This document shows, one piece after another, positions 11,334-23,189 of a DNA stretch of 64,000 nucleotides (within the stretch, counting starts at the first letter, position 1; each line of letters begins with the position of its first letter). The stretch lies in contig NC_066272.1 in the NCBI RefSeq assembly GCF_905404315.1, positions 3,844,001 through 3,908,000 on the forward strand, given 5' to 3'. The notes under the pieces were generated by a model. It worked only from the letters and a program-made list of their open reading frames with translations. It ran no database searches and was not told the origin of the DNA. Origin of the DNA: Leptidea sinapis. Taxonomy: Eukaryota > Arthropoda > Insecta > Lepidoptera > Pieridae. Position numbers and translations under genes: made by a program.

Positions 11334-13720
11334 ATTTTTTTTTTATGGAATAGGAGGACAAACGAGCGTACGGGTCACCTGGTGTTAAGTGATCACCACC
11401 GCCCACACTCTCCTGCAACACCAGAGGAATCACAAGAGCGTTGCCGGCCTTTAAGGAAGGTGTACGCGCTTTTCTTGAAGGTACCCATGTCGTATCGTCC
11501 CGGAAACACCGCACAAGGAAGCTCATTCCACAGCTTCGTGGTACGAGGAAGAAAGCTCCTTGAAAACCGCACTGTGGAGGACCGCCACACATCCAGATGG
11601 TGGGGATGATATCGTAACTTGTGGCGTGTCGTGCGAAGGTGAAATTCGGCGGCAGGAATCAGGTTGAACAGCTCTTCACATCCCCGTGATAAATGCGGTA
11701 GAAGACACACAATGAACCGACGTCTCTACGCAACGCCATGTAATCCAGCCGTTCACAGAGTACTGGGTCCCCGACAATTCGAGCTGCTCTGCGTTGCACG
11801 CGGTCAAATGGATCGAGCTGATACTGGGGTGCGCCAGACCAGAGATGACAGCAATACTCCATGTGAGGCCGGACCTGCGCTTTGTAGAGCGCTAGAATGT
11901 GGGCCGGCTTGAAGTATTGCCGTGCTCTATTTATGACGCCCAGTTTCTTCGAAGCCAGTTTGGCTTTGCCCTCCAGATGGCCACGGAATTGGCAATTGCT
12001 CGAGATTTCGAGACCCAGTATTCCGATACTGGGCGAGGCTTTAAGGGAAGTGTTCTCGAAGAGCGGTGATACGGCAAATGGGGTTTTTTTTAGTGGTAAA
12101 CGCGCAAACTTGAGTCTTCAGGGGGTTAAATTGGACAAGGTTCAACTTACCCCATTCCGCGACCTTCTTGAGAGAGGACTCGATAGAAGACACAAGTTTC
12201 TTCCGGCACTGGTCGACGTTATCCCGAGAGAGACCTGCATGGCCCGTGTATACGGCATCACCAGTGCTGTCGTCTGCATAGCAATGCATGTTGGCGGTGT
12301 CCAACATATCATTGATATGCAGAAGAAACAGCGTGGGAGATAGCACACAGCCTTGGGGCACTTCAGCGTTCACGGGCTTGGGATTCGAGCAATAACCGTC
12401 GATAATGACCTGTATGCTGCGCCCAGTGAGGAAGCTGGAGGTCCACTTGCATAAGCTCTCGGGAAGCCCAAAGGATGGAAGTTTTGCGAGGAGCGCCTTG
12501 TGCCATACACGATCAAAGGCCTTCGCTATATCCAGACCAACTGCCAGGCCTTCCCCCTTGCTTTCAATAGCCGCCGCCCATCTATGTGTTAGGTATACCA
12601 GAAGATCGCCAGTCGACCGACCATGGCGAAAGCCGTACTGCCGGTCGTTGATCAACTGGTGACCCTCAAGGTATACCAAGAGCTGGCGGTTAATTATGCT
12701 CTCCATGATTTTGGAGAGTAGGGAGGTAATAGCAATAGGCCTGTAGTTTGCCGGATCCGAACTGTCTCCTTTTTTTGGGATCGGATGGACAAGGGCTGAC
12801 TTCCATGAATCAGGGACTACGCCTTTTGAATAAGAGTGCCGGAATAAACGCGTTAGCACCGGCGTCAATTCAGGGGCACACGTTCTAAGCACGAGTGGAG
12901 AAATGCCATCCGGCCCGCTGGACTTCCTGACGTCCAACGAAAACAGAGCTCGCCTAAGAGTTTTCTGTCGGAACTGTACTTCAGGCATGGAGCTCTGACA
13001 CCGCGGGATGGTCGGCGGTGTTTTTCCGTTGTCGTCAAGAGTCGAGTTGGAGGCAAAAAGAGTGCACAGGAGATCGGCTTTCTCTTTTGCCGTATGGGCC
13101 ATTCCTCATGTGCAACGGCGGCATAGACGGCTGGTTGAAGTTACCAAGAGCAGCTTTCGACAACGACCAGAACTTGCGTGTTCCGGTCGTGTAACTGGAA
13201 AGCTGCTCGCCAATTTTGACGACGTGCTTCGATTTCGCACGGGCGATTTGCCGCTTAAAAAATCTGGAGGCACGGTTATATTTCCTCTTCAGAATTTTGC
13301 AGTTCGGATCCTTTGAGCCCAGCGCCGCAATCCAAGTTTGATACGCCTGTTTTTTGCAGTCAGATGCTGCTTTAACTGACGCATCGAACCAGGGCTGTGA
13401 TCTGCCACCGATCGGTACTACAGAGCTTGGTATAAAAATATCCATGCCCTGCATTATCACATCGGGGAAGGACGGGGGGGAATGGCCTCCGGTCCTCGAC
13501 ACTAACCTATGCGAAACATAGCGGCACTAGGCCGCTACTTCACGCCGGTATTCGGTGCGAGTGTGGTAAGTAACCCGGACGAGTCTGGCCCGATTGTGCT
13601 GACGTCATAAGACAGTAGCGTGACTCTCCCACTTTCAAAAAGCCCGTAGTCGCCTCTTACGATACCCTTGGACCTGGGACTACCCTATTCTTTTTACGCC
13701 CCGGGGCAGCACAGGGCGAA
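11334..13720 (-). mobile_element. Non-LTR retrotransposon lacking its endonuclease
   Basis: A 2.4-kb minus-strand element. Its 5' leader (13720-13503) is recognisable because a second copy of that leader lies at 54205-54393. Next comes coding sequence for the linker, RT and C-terminal tail, then a short 3' UTR ending at an A-rich tail (T10 on the plus strand, 11334-11345). Candidate target duplication ATTCTCT occurs at 11327-11333 and 13721-13727. The apurinic-like endonuclease that normally precedes the RT in this family is absent, and the leader runs straight into the post-endonuclease linker. Clade is CR1/Jockey-like by RT wording. Moderate GC content contrasts with the AT-rich flanks, which suggests a younger insertion than most remnants here. 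Confidence 0.85.
11393..13502 (-). pseudogene. Reverse transcriptase of the 11-13 kb LINE (frameshifted)
   Basis: RNA-directed DNA polymerase remnant with no endonuclease. The linker is at 13502-13105. A frameshift near 13100 moves into the RT proper (13102-12041), with KSSGPDG, PIPKKGD, NYRPIAITSLLSKI, RQYGFRHGRS, SLDVRKS/LDIAKAFDRVWH, EVPQGCVLSPTLFLLHINDM and the catalytic YADD at 12269-12280. A second frameshift follows directly in an A8 run near 12089-12096. The thumb continues in another frame (MEYCCHLWSGAPQYQLDPFD at about 11860-11800). A third break near 11680 separates it from the tail (ELFNLIPAAEF to FLPRTTKLWNELP), which stops at 11393. The catalytic motif is intact but three breaks make it a pseudogene. 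Confidence 0.88.
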
Positions 13721-13727
13721 ATTCTCT

Positions 13728-14159
13728 CATCTATTTTAGAATGTACCAACTTCGTCTTGGTTTTCCATGGAAAGTGGGTAAAAAAAATGTTAATTCTATT
13801 ACTAAGGTTACTGTTTTTATAATAGAATATTTGGGTATTGCGTCAATCTTACTGAGAAGATGAACACGTAACTCGTTTCAACTCGGGTTAATTTATATGA
13901 TTATAATATTATGTTTTCTTGTAAATTATTAAGTTTCTCTTAAACTCCCATTTTAATTTATTTTCGTGACATATATGGCTTCAATTCACAAACATAACCA
14001 CGTTATTTTCTGCAGATATAAGTTAGAACTTAGTTTTCATCTACACCTTAATAACGGAAGAATGAACAGTTATTGTAAAATTGACAACTTTTACACAAGA
14101 ATTTTATATAAGCTTTTTTTGTAACTGGTGATGAGTTGGAAAATAGCCCGAAGGTATTT
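13728..14159. other. AT-rich non-coding stretch
   Basis: Nothing recognised between the LINE insertion and the RT scrap at 14205. Confidence 0.5.
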
Positions 14160-14204
14160 TGAAATTTAGTTTACGTAGTCAAAAAAAGGATCAGAAGCCT
14201 TACC

Positions 14205-14326
14205 ATCATTATCTAATGCACTGCAACTATTTAAAACATGAATTCGGCCTCACTTTGAGTACTGTTCTTACCTCTGGGCGGGCGTTCCCTAGTACCAGTT
14301 TCTTCCATTTGACGGCATACAACGAA
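14205..14326 (+). pseudogene. Short LINE RT thumb fragment
   Basis: The plus strand reads, across a frameshift, like the 'RPHxEYCSHLWAGxPQY' to 'LPFDGIQR' part of CR1/Jockey-like RTs (CGGCCTCACTTTGAGTACTG, then CTCTGGGCGGGCGTTCC). Only about 40 codons remain. It is joined directly to the opposite-strand family-F tail that follows, so this is a composite. Confidence 0.6.
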
Positions 14327-14420
14327 GAGTGGGAGAAAAAACGGCGCAAGAAACTCCCCCAGCATTCTTTTTTGCGCGCTTTTTTAATAAAACTAAATTA
14401 TTTAGTTAAATGAGTATTAT
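14327..14420 (-). repeat. LINE family F 3' fragment
   Basis: Block with GGGAGAAAAAACGGCGCAAG and CCCAGCATTCTTTTTTGCGC, matching the minus-strand copy at 52505-53100 (there GCGCAAGAAATGGTCCCAGC). This is the 3' untranslated part of family F, in the opposite orientation to the RT scrap beside it. Confidence 0.6.
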
Positions 14421-14940
14421 TAGGAAAGCAATACAATCAATAAATTATAAATTAAAGTAGTAAATCATTCTATTAAATTATAAATTATTATCCGAACAAA
14501 TTTATAGTTTCGAGTTAGTGAGAGTTTTATTCATATGTGGATTCCATTTTACATAATAAGGATAGTGATTGCTGCATGTTAACAAAATTAACAGTATGTT
14601 GGGTAGTAATTAATTTATATCAGTATGCACGGTCAGAGAGACTACAAATTTGTGAGGAATATTAATAATTCGTTCATCGTGCCCTCAGCTTATCCGGCTG
14701 AAAAATTCACTCATAATTTAGGCTTAAACTCAGAGTTTCACAACGTAACCACACTGTGTCGAAAACCCCAAATTTCCGTTTTATGATATTAAAAAAATTT
14801 GATTTTTTAAAGTGAAACTTTTATAACATCGCATGAATATTTTTCGCCCTTCTATTACATGGCGCATTGGACGTCGCGGAGTACCGCGGCCGATTTTAGT
14901 AGGGGTGAACTTGTTTCAATAATTTCAACTATGTTTTTAA

Positions 14941-15022
14941 GTCAGTTTGGCCGCGCGATCTAAGCCCGATTTAAGCTCTGGTTCCCGAGAGTTTGAGTAG
15001 ATTCAAACCTCACACCCCTGAC
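14941..15022 (+). repeat. tRNA-Leu-like unit (degenerate tRNA or SINE head)
   Basis: An 82-nt block folds like a class II tRNA. The 5' GTCAG pairs with 3' CTGAC in the acceptor stem (5 of 7 pairs). A D-arm/A-box-like TGGCCGCGCGATCTAAG resembles tRNA-Leu. The anticodon stem CCCGA/TCTGG encloses loop TTTAAGC (anticodon UAA). A variable arm and a B-box-like GATTCAAACC follow. The T stem is disrupted and two acceptor pairs fail, so it is probably not a functional tRNA. It could be the head of a tRNA-derived SINE. No CCA is encoded, as expected in eukaryotes. Confidence 0.5.
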
Positions 15023-15029
15023 CGAGGAT

Positions 15030-15400
15030 TTTAATAACAATAATAATAAATGCTTTATTTCGACCAACAAAGAATCAAAATGTGTTAGTAACAAAATACC
15101 TCAAAACCTAGTGTTAGTACAAGATATCTTAAAATCTAAACCTTCCTAATCTAGGACAGGACCGACTTGTTAGCACATGTTTCACACAGCAGTGGTTCAG
15201 GTACTGACAATCGAACCTGTGAGGAAATGCCCTCAGAATACCATTGGGGCTAGCCCAGACCCTACTCAACAGGGACGTACACCGCTCACGAATAGTCGCG
15301 TAAAAACAATCTACGCGTGCATCAGCAAACATCCCCGACGCGCTGCAGTAGCACGCAGGGCATTGTACTGCTTCTGCGCATAGACGACCCACAGACTGCT
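15030..15400 (-). mobile_element. 3' end of a non-LTR retrotransposon
   Basis: On the minus strand an open frame (15392-15129) contains the run 'TIRERCTSLLSRVWASPNGI' and then 'RFDCQYLNHC'. This matches the style of the last residues of some lepidopteran LINE polyproteins. It is followed by AATAAAGCATTTATTATTATT, i.e. a polyadenylation-like signal and an ATT-rich tail. The open frame is a truncated fragment. Clade not determined. Confidence 0.5.
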
Positions 15401-15934
15401 CGTGTAAAATGATAATATAATATATGATAATATGATAATCATATTATATTTATTTTTTTATAAAGAAGTAAGCATTCGTTTTTTCATTTCGGTTATTATT
15501 CTGACATTAATATGTTACGTTGTGAAACAAAGTTCCACTTGCATCTTAGTTTGATAAATCTCCACAATTGTTTATTTTTATTTCAGGCTGTTATGAGGAT
15601 TGGGCTTACTTCTAATAAATAATAGGAGTCGATTCTCTTTATTCACCACAGTCATTACTCTTGTGACATCATAGGAAATCACAGGAGTGTCGTCGTGACC
15701 TCATATATGTCCACCGAGTTTAACCACCACTTTAGGCCTTAATGGACCACGCTGTCCCTGTCAAAAAAATTGATGCGCGCTTGCTAATTCTAAATCTTTC
15801 AACTTTGAACCACAGACACTCTTTGAATCTTTTTGCAGGTTTGTGTAGATTTCCTCACAATGCTTTCTTACTTCATAAGAACGTTAAATAAACGTACATG
15901 TAAGATAAAAGCAATCTAAAATATATTGATTTAT
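15401..15934. other. AT-rich non-coding stretch
   Basis: No gene recognised. A palindromic AT cluster (ATATATGATAATATGATAATCATATTATAT) occupies ~15419-15450. Confidence 0.5.
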
Positions 15935-16135
15935 GAAAGGGATCCAGCTGGTGATTCCTGGATAAGTGCGAACAAAAAACGTAATTTTGAAGTCATCGAT
16001 GCTATTAAGGTACTCATATCGACGCGAGAACACTGCGGGAGGAATGTCATTTAGTTCTATTGCATACGAAACAAAGTTTCATAAGAATTTCACGGTGGTT
16101 AAATGCTACACATCCAAATGAGTTTATCATTTAAT
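15935..16135 (-). pseudogene. Old LINE RT tail (tentative)
   Basis: Minus-strand translation gives, with stops, pieces aligning to the C-terminal signature of the 11-13 kb LINE family: 'HLDV' at ~16110, then 'IELNDIPPAVFSRRYEY' at ~16060-16010 (family wording: LWNELPxAVFPxRYD). It is highly diverged, and the outer limits are uncertain. Confidence 0.45.
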
Positions 16136-17860
16136 TTATGGAATGGCAAAATGACTGATAACAGTAGTCATTAAATCTAAATAGTGTATGGTGCATAGTA
16201 CCTCTGAACTAGTCACGTAATACGCTTGTGATAACCACAAATCCTTGAGGTATCTACAAGAGATGCTGACGGGACGCTTTATGGAATCGTGAGTGGACAC
16301 GTACACACCACAGGTCCGTATGAGTGTCAGGAGCGTGGAACCTCTGAGATAATCACATTATAAACTAGTATTCGCTATATAATTTGGACAAATATTTGAA
16401 TGACAATAAATAAGCGAGTGCGCGATATTATGGTACGGTCCGGTGACGGGCGAATGGAACGGACGCACAGGCGGTTGTACGACTGCGAGCGAGTGAATTA
16501 TTAATTTCAAACGCCTGCAGTGCCCATTAAAAGTTGCACTACTATTAACAAATCACAGGGAGGTAGCAGGCATACGTAGGCAGGCTTGCTCATGTGTTTC
16601 TAAATCTCAAAATGAATTGTTCAACATTTTTTTAGGAGAATATTGCTGCCCATAACTTTTGCATCATATATACCCGTAAGTACCTATCTATCCTTACAAA
16701 TTATAGCGTTTATAATACCTATTAGTGCAATCATCAAAAAAATAAAAAAATACTTAGTTCGAATTTACATACATTACACAATATAGTTGACGAACTCTTA
16801 TAACTGGAGAAAGGCTAGAGTGATTTCATGTTTTCTAATTAATTGGGTTTGTTCCGTTCAGAATAGCAAAATAATATAAAAATATTGAAATATTGACAAA
16901 AATATAAAATACTTGCTAATAATAATAATCTCTGGATCTACTAAACCGAATTTTAAAATTTCTAAATATATATAGAAATTTTAAAATATAAATAAATATA
17001 TATATATTTGTGAGTGTAAAGACTTTTTCGTGGTTGTCGGATTTAAAAAGTAAATCGGAGAAAAAACGATCGAATACTAAAAATAATTTAAATGGTAAAA
17101 CAACGTTTGCCGGGTTAGCTAGCTAATATTATAGACTACTATACCTTATAATAATTAAAAAAAAATATTTTGGAGGAAAACGTGGAAATTTTAAATAGCC
17201 TGTTAGCCTCGTGGCCTGTAATAAAATTATATACATGGATGGCTTGGCACGGTTCATGAAAACGAATAATTATTTTAACACCGCACCACAGTGCAGTAAT
17301 ATTTTGTTCTTGTTTTCATCAAATATAAAAATTTAATAAATTGTTTGTATTTTATTAATTTTTTATATTTTTATTAGTATAAGTATATGCAGAGCGCACC
17401 TATCAAAAGGACTAGAGTTCATATCCCGCTGAACCACCCACCGGGCAAGTTGGTTAAGTAAAACACTGCTGAACACAATTCAACACATGTTTCGTCTCTA
17501 AAGGAGGCATCCTCAAGAGCTGTTGACTCGCCGAACTCTGGTACGACATTAACAATCAATATGAGGAAATAAAACGACTTGTTAAATAAATGTTTAGTTA
17601 CTACTAAGTAAACTTAACCGATAGTAATCAAATTACTTACGCAACGCATGGACATCGGGCCTACTGCGCTACCAATAGATGTCACTTAATAATTTTCAGT
17701 GATGAAGCTATTGTTTACCTTCGTCAAGACCTCGTCGCGTACTACCTTTGATGAAGAAGCGTGATACGTTTTCTCTTCATACTTTGAAACTCTGACCGTA
17801 AATATCATGTTTTTGTGTGTGCTTGCGACCACAAAAAACTTAGGCATGGTTCGTTATCTT
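16136..17860. other. Non-coding stretch with palindrome and repeat fragments
   Basis: No gene. Three items: a perfect 15-bp-arm palindrome (ATTTTAAAATTTCTA at 16950-16964 and its complement at 16973-16987); a helitron-end-like GCCGGGTTAGCTAG at ~17109; and, at 17400-17560, text including AACACATGTTTCGTCTCTAA.GGAGGCATCCTC, a wording common in lepidopteran repeats. At 16435-16600 GC content rises without an ORF. Confidence 0.4.
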
Positions 17861-18145
17861 TGAACGAGCCGAGATATTACCATCCTAGTCCTGCAGCATT
17901 TCGAATACTTTCTTTTGGGTTGTTCTCCATGTACTTGGGAAGGGGGGCGAAGGGTAGCTGCTCCACCTCCTTGAGCATTGTCCGGAACAGTGAATTGTCC
18001 GAAGGCTCGTTGTTTCTATTGACATTTAGAATTACACTAGGAATAGGTATTTGGCGATTGGGAAACAATGCCCTATACATATAGATAGCACCTGGCAAAC
18101 TATCATTAGTACGTGCAAACACACCAATTATATCCAAGTATGTGT
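17860..18145 (-). pseudogene. DUF4817-like helix-turn-helix fragment
   Basis: Minus-strand open frame (about 18140-17877) reads DIIGVFARTNDSLPGAIYMY, followed by RALFPNRQIPIPSVILNV. This is the pattern of the DUF4817 domain, an HTH found at the N-terminus of transposon-like insect proteins (A..Y...FPNR..P....I..V). About 40 residues later 'KYMENNPKESIRNAA' matches the usual second HTH start. A stop follows shortly after. Upstream and downstream exons or a nuclease domain are not seen, so this is read as a broken transposon-derived piece. The family call is from remembered domain patterns. Confidence 0.5.
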
Positions 18146-20852
18146 GTATGTATTGATAAGATATAATTACTTATTGTAGGTCCCATTCTCCAGTAAGTCA
18201 GTTAAGGAGTACAGTGACGGAGATGTCCCTTGATGATACGATGAAACACAGCTATCAGTGCCGGGAATGTATCCACACTTAATTTATTTATTGGGATATT
18301 TATTAAAGAATTAAGCATTTAATTTTATTATATAACGAAAAATGTATATTATAAAACGAGAATTGAGTGCTGATAACCTTAGTGTTTCACGTTGTTCTTG
18401 CTGGATATTTATACAAAAATTTGTTGTTGTAACAGTATTTAAGCATTTAGCCATAAATTGTGTTTTCACACCTTCCTTTTCTAACTTATAACCCTGGCGT
18501 CCTTTATAGTATTTTCAGGCCCCTTCGCAATACATTCTGAAAATGTCTAATTAGTTCGAACATTTCCATCACTTCCAGTAGATTCGTACTATCTCGCAGT
18601 TAATCTTCATCCGAGCACTCCCTACATACGACTGAACCACCTCAGCATTCACTTCCTAATACTTGTGATACTACAGTCATATACTGTTAAGTATGTACCC
18701 CAGTAAAAAATATTATACGCAATGAGATGCCGCTTAAAGTAAAAGTATAATATTAATCATTACGTACTCGCCATATATCGTATAAATCAAACAGATGCAA
18801 AACACAAACATATTGCAAACCAAGCAAACTAAACTTGCTTTATATCCCATTTATGATAAAGTGAGTATTTGTGAACAAACATTGCTGTTTACTTCACAGA
18901 TACATTAAGTTAAACAATCCCACTCTAAATACTCATAATAATTAAGAATAAATAATAGTATTAATATAACGAAAGCTTGCTTTACAATGGGTAGATATAA
19001 AACTGGTTCCCAAAATTTAATAAATGTCGTTTACGAATCAATTATATACTCTGCTGAAATAGCTAAAATATAAATTAGTTACTATTTATTAGCAATCGAA
19101 TCATTGGTTAAATAATATTTAACCGATTATTCGACATATTATGTCTCTTCTATCTTAGATACTATAAGCGTGTTACAAATAATGAACAAAAAAGAAAAAA
19201 TCAAGAAAAAATACAATACAAGTATAAACATATAATACACGAAGACAAAATGAATGGAAATTATAGTATTCAGGTGTTCAGCAATCAAGAGAACACGCAC
19301 TCATCCAACGCCTCGTCGATGCGTCGATCTTAACGCGTATTGAATAGATTGAAATCAAGCAAGTCAATTAATATCTGATATATTGCTTGTATAATATAAA
19401 ATATGAATGTTACGTGTAGTCAGTACTGCAATGAAGTACGTATATTGTACATTTTGTCCTGGTATAGTTATTGGGCGCTTTGATACCAATTTGTGATGTT
19501 AATTTAGAAGAATCTATCTTAGAGTAAAAAACTGTATCAGCTATATGACGTCTTATTTGTAATGGTAGTATGTGATGCCTTTTACACTTATATTGTAAAT
19601 ATCTTAATAAACATGTTTGAATTTTTCAAGTCTATTAATGTGATCTTCATATTAAGGGTTCCAAACCTGAGAACAATATTCAATAAAATATCCTTCACAT
19701 GCCAAAATGAGTGTCGCTCGGTAGTCGAGGTTTTAAATTTAATTTGTGTAATTAATCCCAGAAGCGAGGGTTATCACTTTAAGGAAAATAACAAGCCTAA
19801 TAATAAATAGAATGAATGGGTTCGTAAGTCGAACATAATAATGTTGCTCGATTATGTCATTTATGATGCTACTGCTGAAACATGCAATTGTGTGCGTTCG
19901 TTGCTGCATTGGAACATATGACTACAGATACTTTAAAACATACAAATGTAAGTTATTCGGAAACCAGTTACTGCTCGATCCTCTCAGGAACAGTATATTA
20001 TATGTCAAGATATAAAATATCCTAGGCGAGATAACGTCTCATTTATCTGGCCGCGTGAAAAAGAAGGCGATGTATAATTGAAAATATATATCACTGTCGA
20101 TTGAAAAACTTTAATAGGTCGAGATTTATTATTATCTATAACAACTCCAGAGTGATCGGTTTTATTTAAAAGTGTCTTGAGATCTTTATATATTTCTAGG
20201 TGTATATTATATTATGCTAAACTGAAAAAAGTAGTTTAAGTCATAAAGTGATACGTATCTATATCTTATTATAACTACATTTAATACAATAGTGCAAAGC
20301 ACGCAAAAACTACAAAATGTTTTTTTTCTAATATGATTTACTTATGATTTTTTGTCCTTATACCAAATAATTCATAAATATTTCATCATATTTTATGCTA
20401 TCTGTAATGAATGACAGCTATAATTTCCTTGACAACTTACATTCAAGCTGCTATAATATTTTTCTTTTAAAGTTTAATGTGTCAAAAGTCGAGCATGAGG
20501 CTCACTTGATGGTAGTTGTTCCATCCGTCCATTATTTATGTCGTAGTCAAGAACGTCGAGCCACGAGCGAGTACGAAGATGTTTCGGTACTCATCTTGGC
20601 TCGGGTGAAATCGGTGTGCGGTGCAAGTGCGGGTAAGAGCAGGTGCCGTTCGAGTGCCGTGCAGTCCTCGTTAGAGTAAAAGTGTTCTGTGGTGCAGTCA
20701 GTTAGGGAAAAACTATCGAGCGAGTCGGTTGGGTCGCACTCGCATGCCGGGAACACCACGTTCTTATTACTTTATCATATGGGTTTGTAAAACGTACCTT
20801 TGGATTGTAATGTTTGTTGCTAATAATGATACAGTGTACGACGACATATATA
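18146..20852. other. Long AT-rich non-coding stretch
   Basis: No gene supported. At 20520-20760 base composition becomes markedly GC-richer, with GTGCAGTCAGTTAGG (an insect initiator-like TCAGTT) at ~20692. This could be an untranslated first exon of a host gene, but no splice donor or coding exon supports it. The rest is AT-rich and unrecognised. Confidence 0.4.
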
Positions 20853-21104
20853 GCCAATGGTTAGTGACCCTGATTACTAAGCTAGAGGTCCCGGGTTCGA
20901 ATCCCTTGGTGCATTCATTTATATGATTGATATGGATGTTTGTTTCCAAGTCATGGATGTTTATAAGTATTTATGTATGTCTAAGTACTTACTTAATAGA
21001 ATATACTTATATTGTATTAAAAATATCGTTGTCTTGCACACATAGTACAGGCTATGCCTAGCTTGGGGCAAGATGATTTGTGTAAAAGTGTGTCAATATT
21101 ATTA
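20853..21104 (+). mobile_element. tRNA-derived SINE
   Basis: Contains Pol III-type internal promoter boxes in tRNA order: A-box-like TGGTTAGTGACC (~20859) and B box GGTTCGAATCCC (~20894). The body is non-coding (ATGGATGTTT, AAGTACTTACTTA, TAGTACAGGCTATGCCTAGC, CTTGGGGCAAGATGA) and ends near GTGTCAATATTATTAT. This layout is typical of lepidopteran tRNA-derived SINEs. Mobilisation would need a LINE RT in trans. It is not a functional tRNA. Confidence 0.8.
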
Positions 21105-22110
21105 TACCAAAAAGTGTCCTATATGACTGTGTTTTACTTGCTGTCGTGTTTAACGGCTACAAAAATGGACAACCACGAAGATCCTGACCATGTGACCGGC
21201 CGTGCACCGTCATATTATATTTACATTGTACCGTGCGTTCGAATTGTTTTTTTAAGAGTAGTGGGTAGAAACTAGGGAAACGAAAAGTGTACAATATATA
21301 CAAACGCTTTGTAGTTAAAAGCAAATTCCTAAAAATAAACAAACGTTAACCCTGCCAATTCAGATTAGTTAAAGGTAGAATGGTGGCACTAAACTAATTT
21401 CCGGACACAAACATTTGTTGAACCAGAGCAAAAGAGTCGAGGATAGCCGGAAATTAAAGTACCCAAATACATTTTAGATTCAGCTATCCTACATAAATTA
21501 AGTTAACATTTTCCGAAAACAATAAACGATATTGTTTTGTTTAACAATTATTCGTGTCGATAAAACTTGATTTTGTACATAAATTAAAAAGCTATATAAT
21601 TAAACTTGTATAAAAATATAAATTTCAGTATGACGATATTTCTAGTGGTTTAAGGATGTTAGTACTTCCTTGATAATTTTGACGTAATTTCAAACATCTT
21701 GCTGACAAAAGTTATTGTTAAAAATGTTATTTATATGTTTTATATTATTTTCAATAATAACTCGATCTCAGTATACTTGTAGTATTAAGACGGATATCAC
21801 ACATTCTTTGAAAGGATCAGAGATTCCTGACCTCTTAAAACCATCTCCTTGATCGATGTTATTGTATTACGTATAGCATGTGGGTTAAGTAGCTCAATCC
21901 AGTGTTCGTAGCCGACTTCAAATAATGTTCGACTATTTCTATCTTGAAGTATAATAATTAAAATGCTTACATTATTACAGCTACAGTATATCCTGTTAGC
22001 ACGAAGGCAAATAATTAATTAAGCTTTTGGTATTATTTGTGTTGTCTTTCGGGTGAGTGTACGCATTATAGACCACTGTTGAGTGTTCGTTTCAAAGATT
22101 TGCAATAATT
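21105..22110. other. AT-rich non-coding stretch
   Basis: No gene or repeat family recognised. Confidence 0.5.
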
Positions 22111-22260
22111 TTAATAATAATCCTTTATTTCGGATTCATCTATACATGAGATAACTTATTAATTCACGACTGCGTGCAGCCTTATCCAGCGAGCCAGCAT
22201 CGGGGAGTCCCACTTTTCAGACAGCGTGCGAAGTATGCTTGCAATAGATGATAGGAAATA
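22110..22260 (-). mobile_element. 3' end of a non-LTR element (short)
   Basis: The minus strand reads a short frame 'WDSPMLARWIRLHAVVN' then a stop, followed by GAATCCGAAATAAAGGATTA and ATTATTAAAATTATT. The AATAAAGG-type signal and AT-rich tail match the style of the 3' end at 15030-15060. Only ~150 bases survive. Confidence 0.45.
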
Positions 22261-22699
22261 AGAGAAGAACCGCGTAGTGAAGACCGTTCATAACAATAAA
22301 TTATTATTTCACTTTGTCAGCGAGATTTTACTAGACAATTTCGATGTATTCGAGGTATTGTTGATCTGTATCAGGCCGTTACGTGATACTAATACAAGAA
22401 AAACTTATTTAAAATATTTTATAGTCTGGGTTTTGTTAGTGATTCTGATAAGGAGTAACCTAGACATTCAATTTGGGTTTCAAATAAATAAAAAAAATTA
22501 GCTTGACATGTAAATGATTTAAAAAAGTGCGCACCCAAAAGCGACCACTAGTATGTTTTTATGCTAGCTATTAATATTATATAGCTATTTATCTTAGTCT
22601 TACATTTTTGTGCCGTTTGGTGTCGAGACATTTGGTCAGTGGAGCCCAGAGGCGCGGATGATGTACCAAGTACTATGTATGTGCTTATCAATAAGACTA

Positions 22700-22886
22700 C
22701 TGGAACCCAATCGCTGGCAGCTATTTCGGTCAACGGATCAGCTTAGCTACCCAACTCCAAAATGCTGATAGTATTCTTGGTATACTTTGCCGTAATGATA
22801 GTTTTAGTTTAATGTAATCATAGAATTGTAAATATTCTTAATAGCATTGTTTTGTTTTAATAAATTTCTTGATTTAAATGATGTTA
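22700..22886 (+). repeat. Single arm of the foldback repeat seen at 885-1156
   Basis: Shares ATTTCGGTCAACGGATC, AGTATTCTTGGTATAC, CCGTAATGATAGTTTTAGTT and ATGTAATCATAGAATTGTAAAT with the right half of 885-1156. It ends TTGTTTTGTTTTAATAAAT, which looks like a polyadenylation-type 3' tail. This copy has no inverted partner, so the unit is probably the 3' end of a retroposed repeat. Confidence 0.6.
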
Positions 22887-23189
22887 ATTTACATTTATTG
22901 GAACCTGTATCTCTTTTTATTGTAATCAATGCATGCTGTGTCCAGATAAATTGATGTCGTTAAGGCCAATATCTGGCTATGTCTGTTCCGCTTTTGGAAG
23001 ATCGAGTGATTTCCCAAGAGCATGGGTTTACCTTCCTTTTAGCAAGATTAAAGGCGATACCTGTAAATTTTGTTATTTAATGGTTTTGTAAGTACGGCAA
23101 TATAAACAGACTGCGTTTAAACTTATTCAAAAAGAGAAAGTTAGTTCGATTGCAAATAAAGTTGAAAATATTTAATCTTAACAAAAATA
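22887..23189. other. AT-rich non-coding stretch
   Basis: Nothing recognised. Confidence 0.45.

Noticed and set aside
11280..12662. Plus-strand frames of 80-150 codons across the LINE
   Set aside because: Shadows of the minus-strand reverse transcriptase, which shows the real motifs.
20520..20760. GC-richer block with an insect initiator-like TCAGTT
   Set aside because: No splice sites, coding exon or TATA context could be tied to it, so no host exon is called.
20853..20905. Functional tRNA gene
   Set aside because: A and B boxes are present but the cloverleaf stems do not pair and a SINE body follows.
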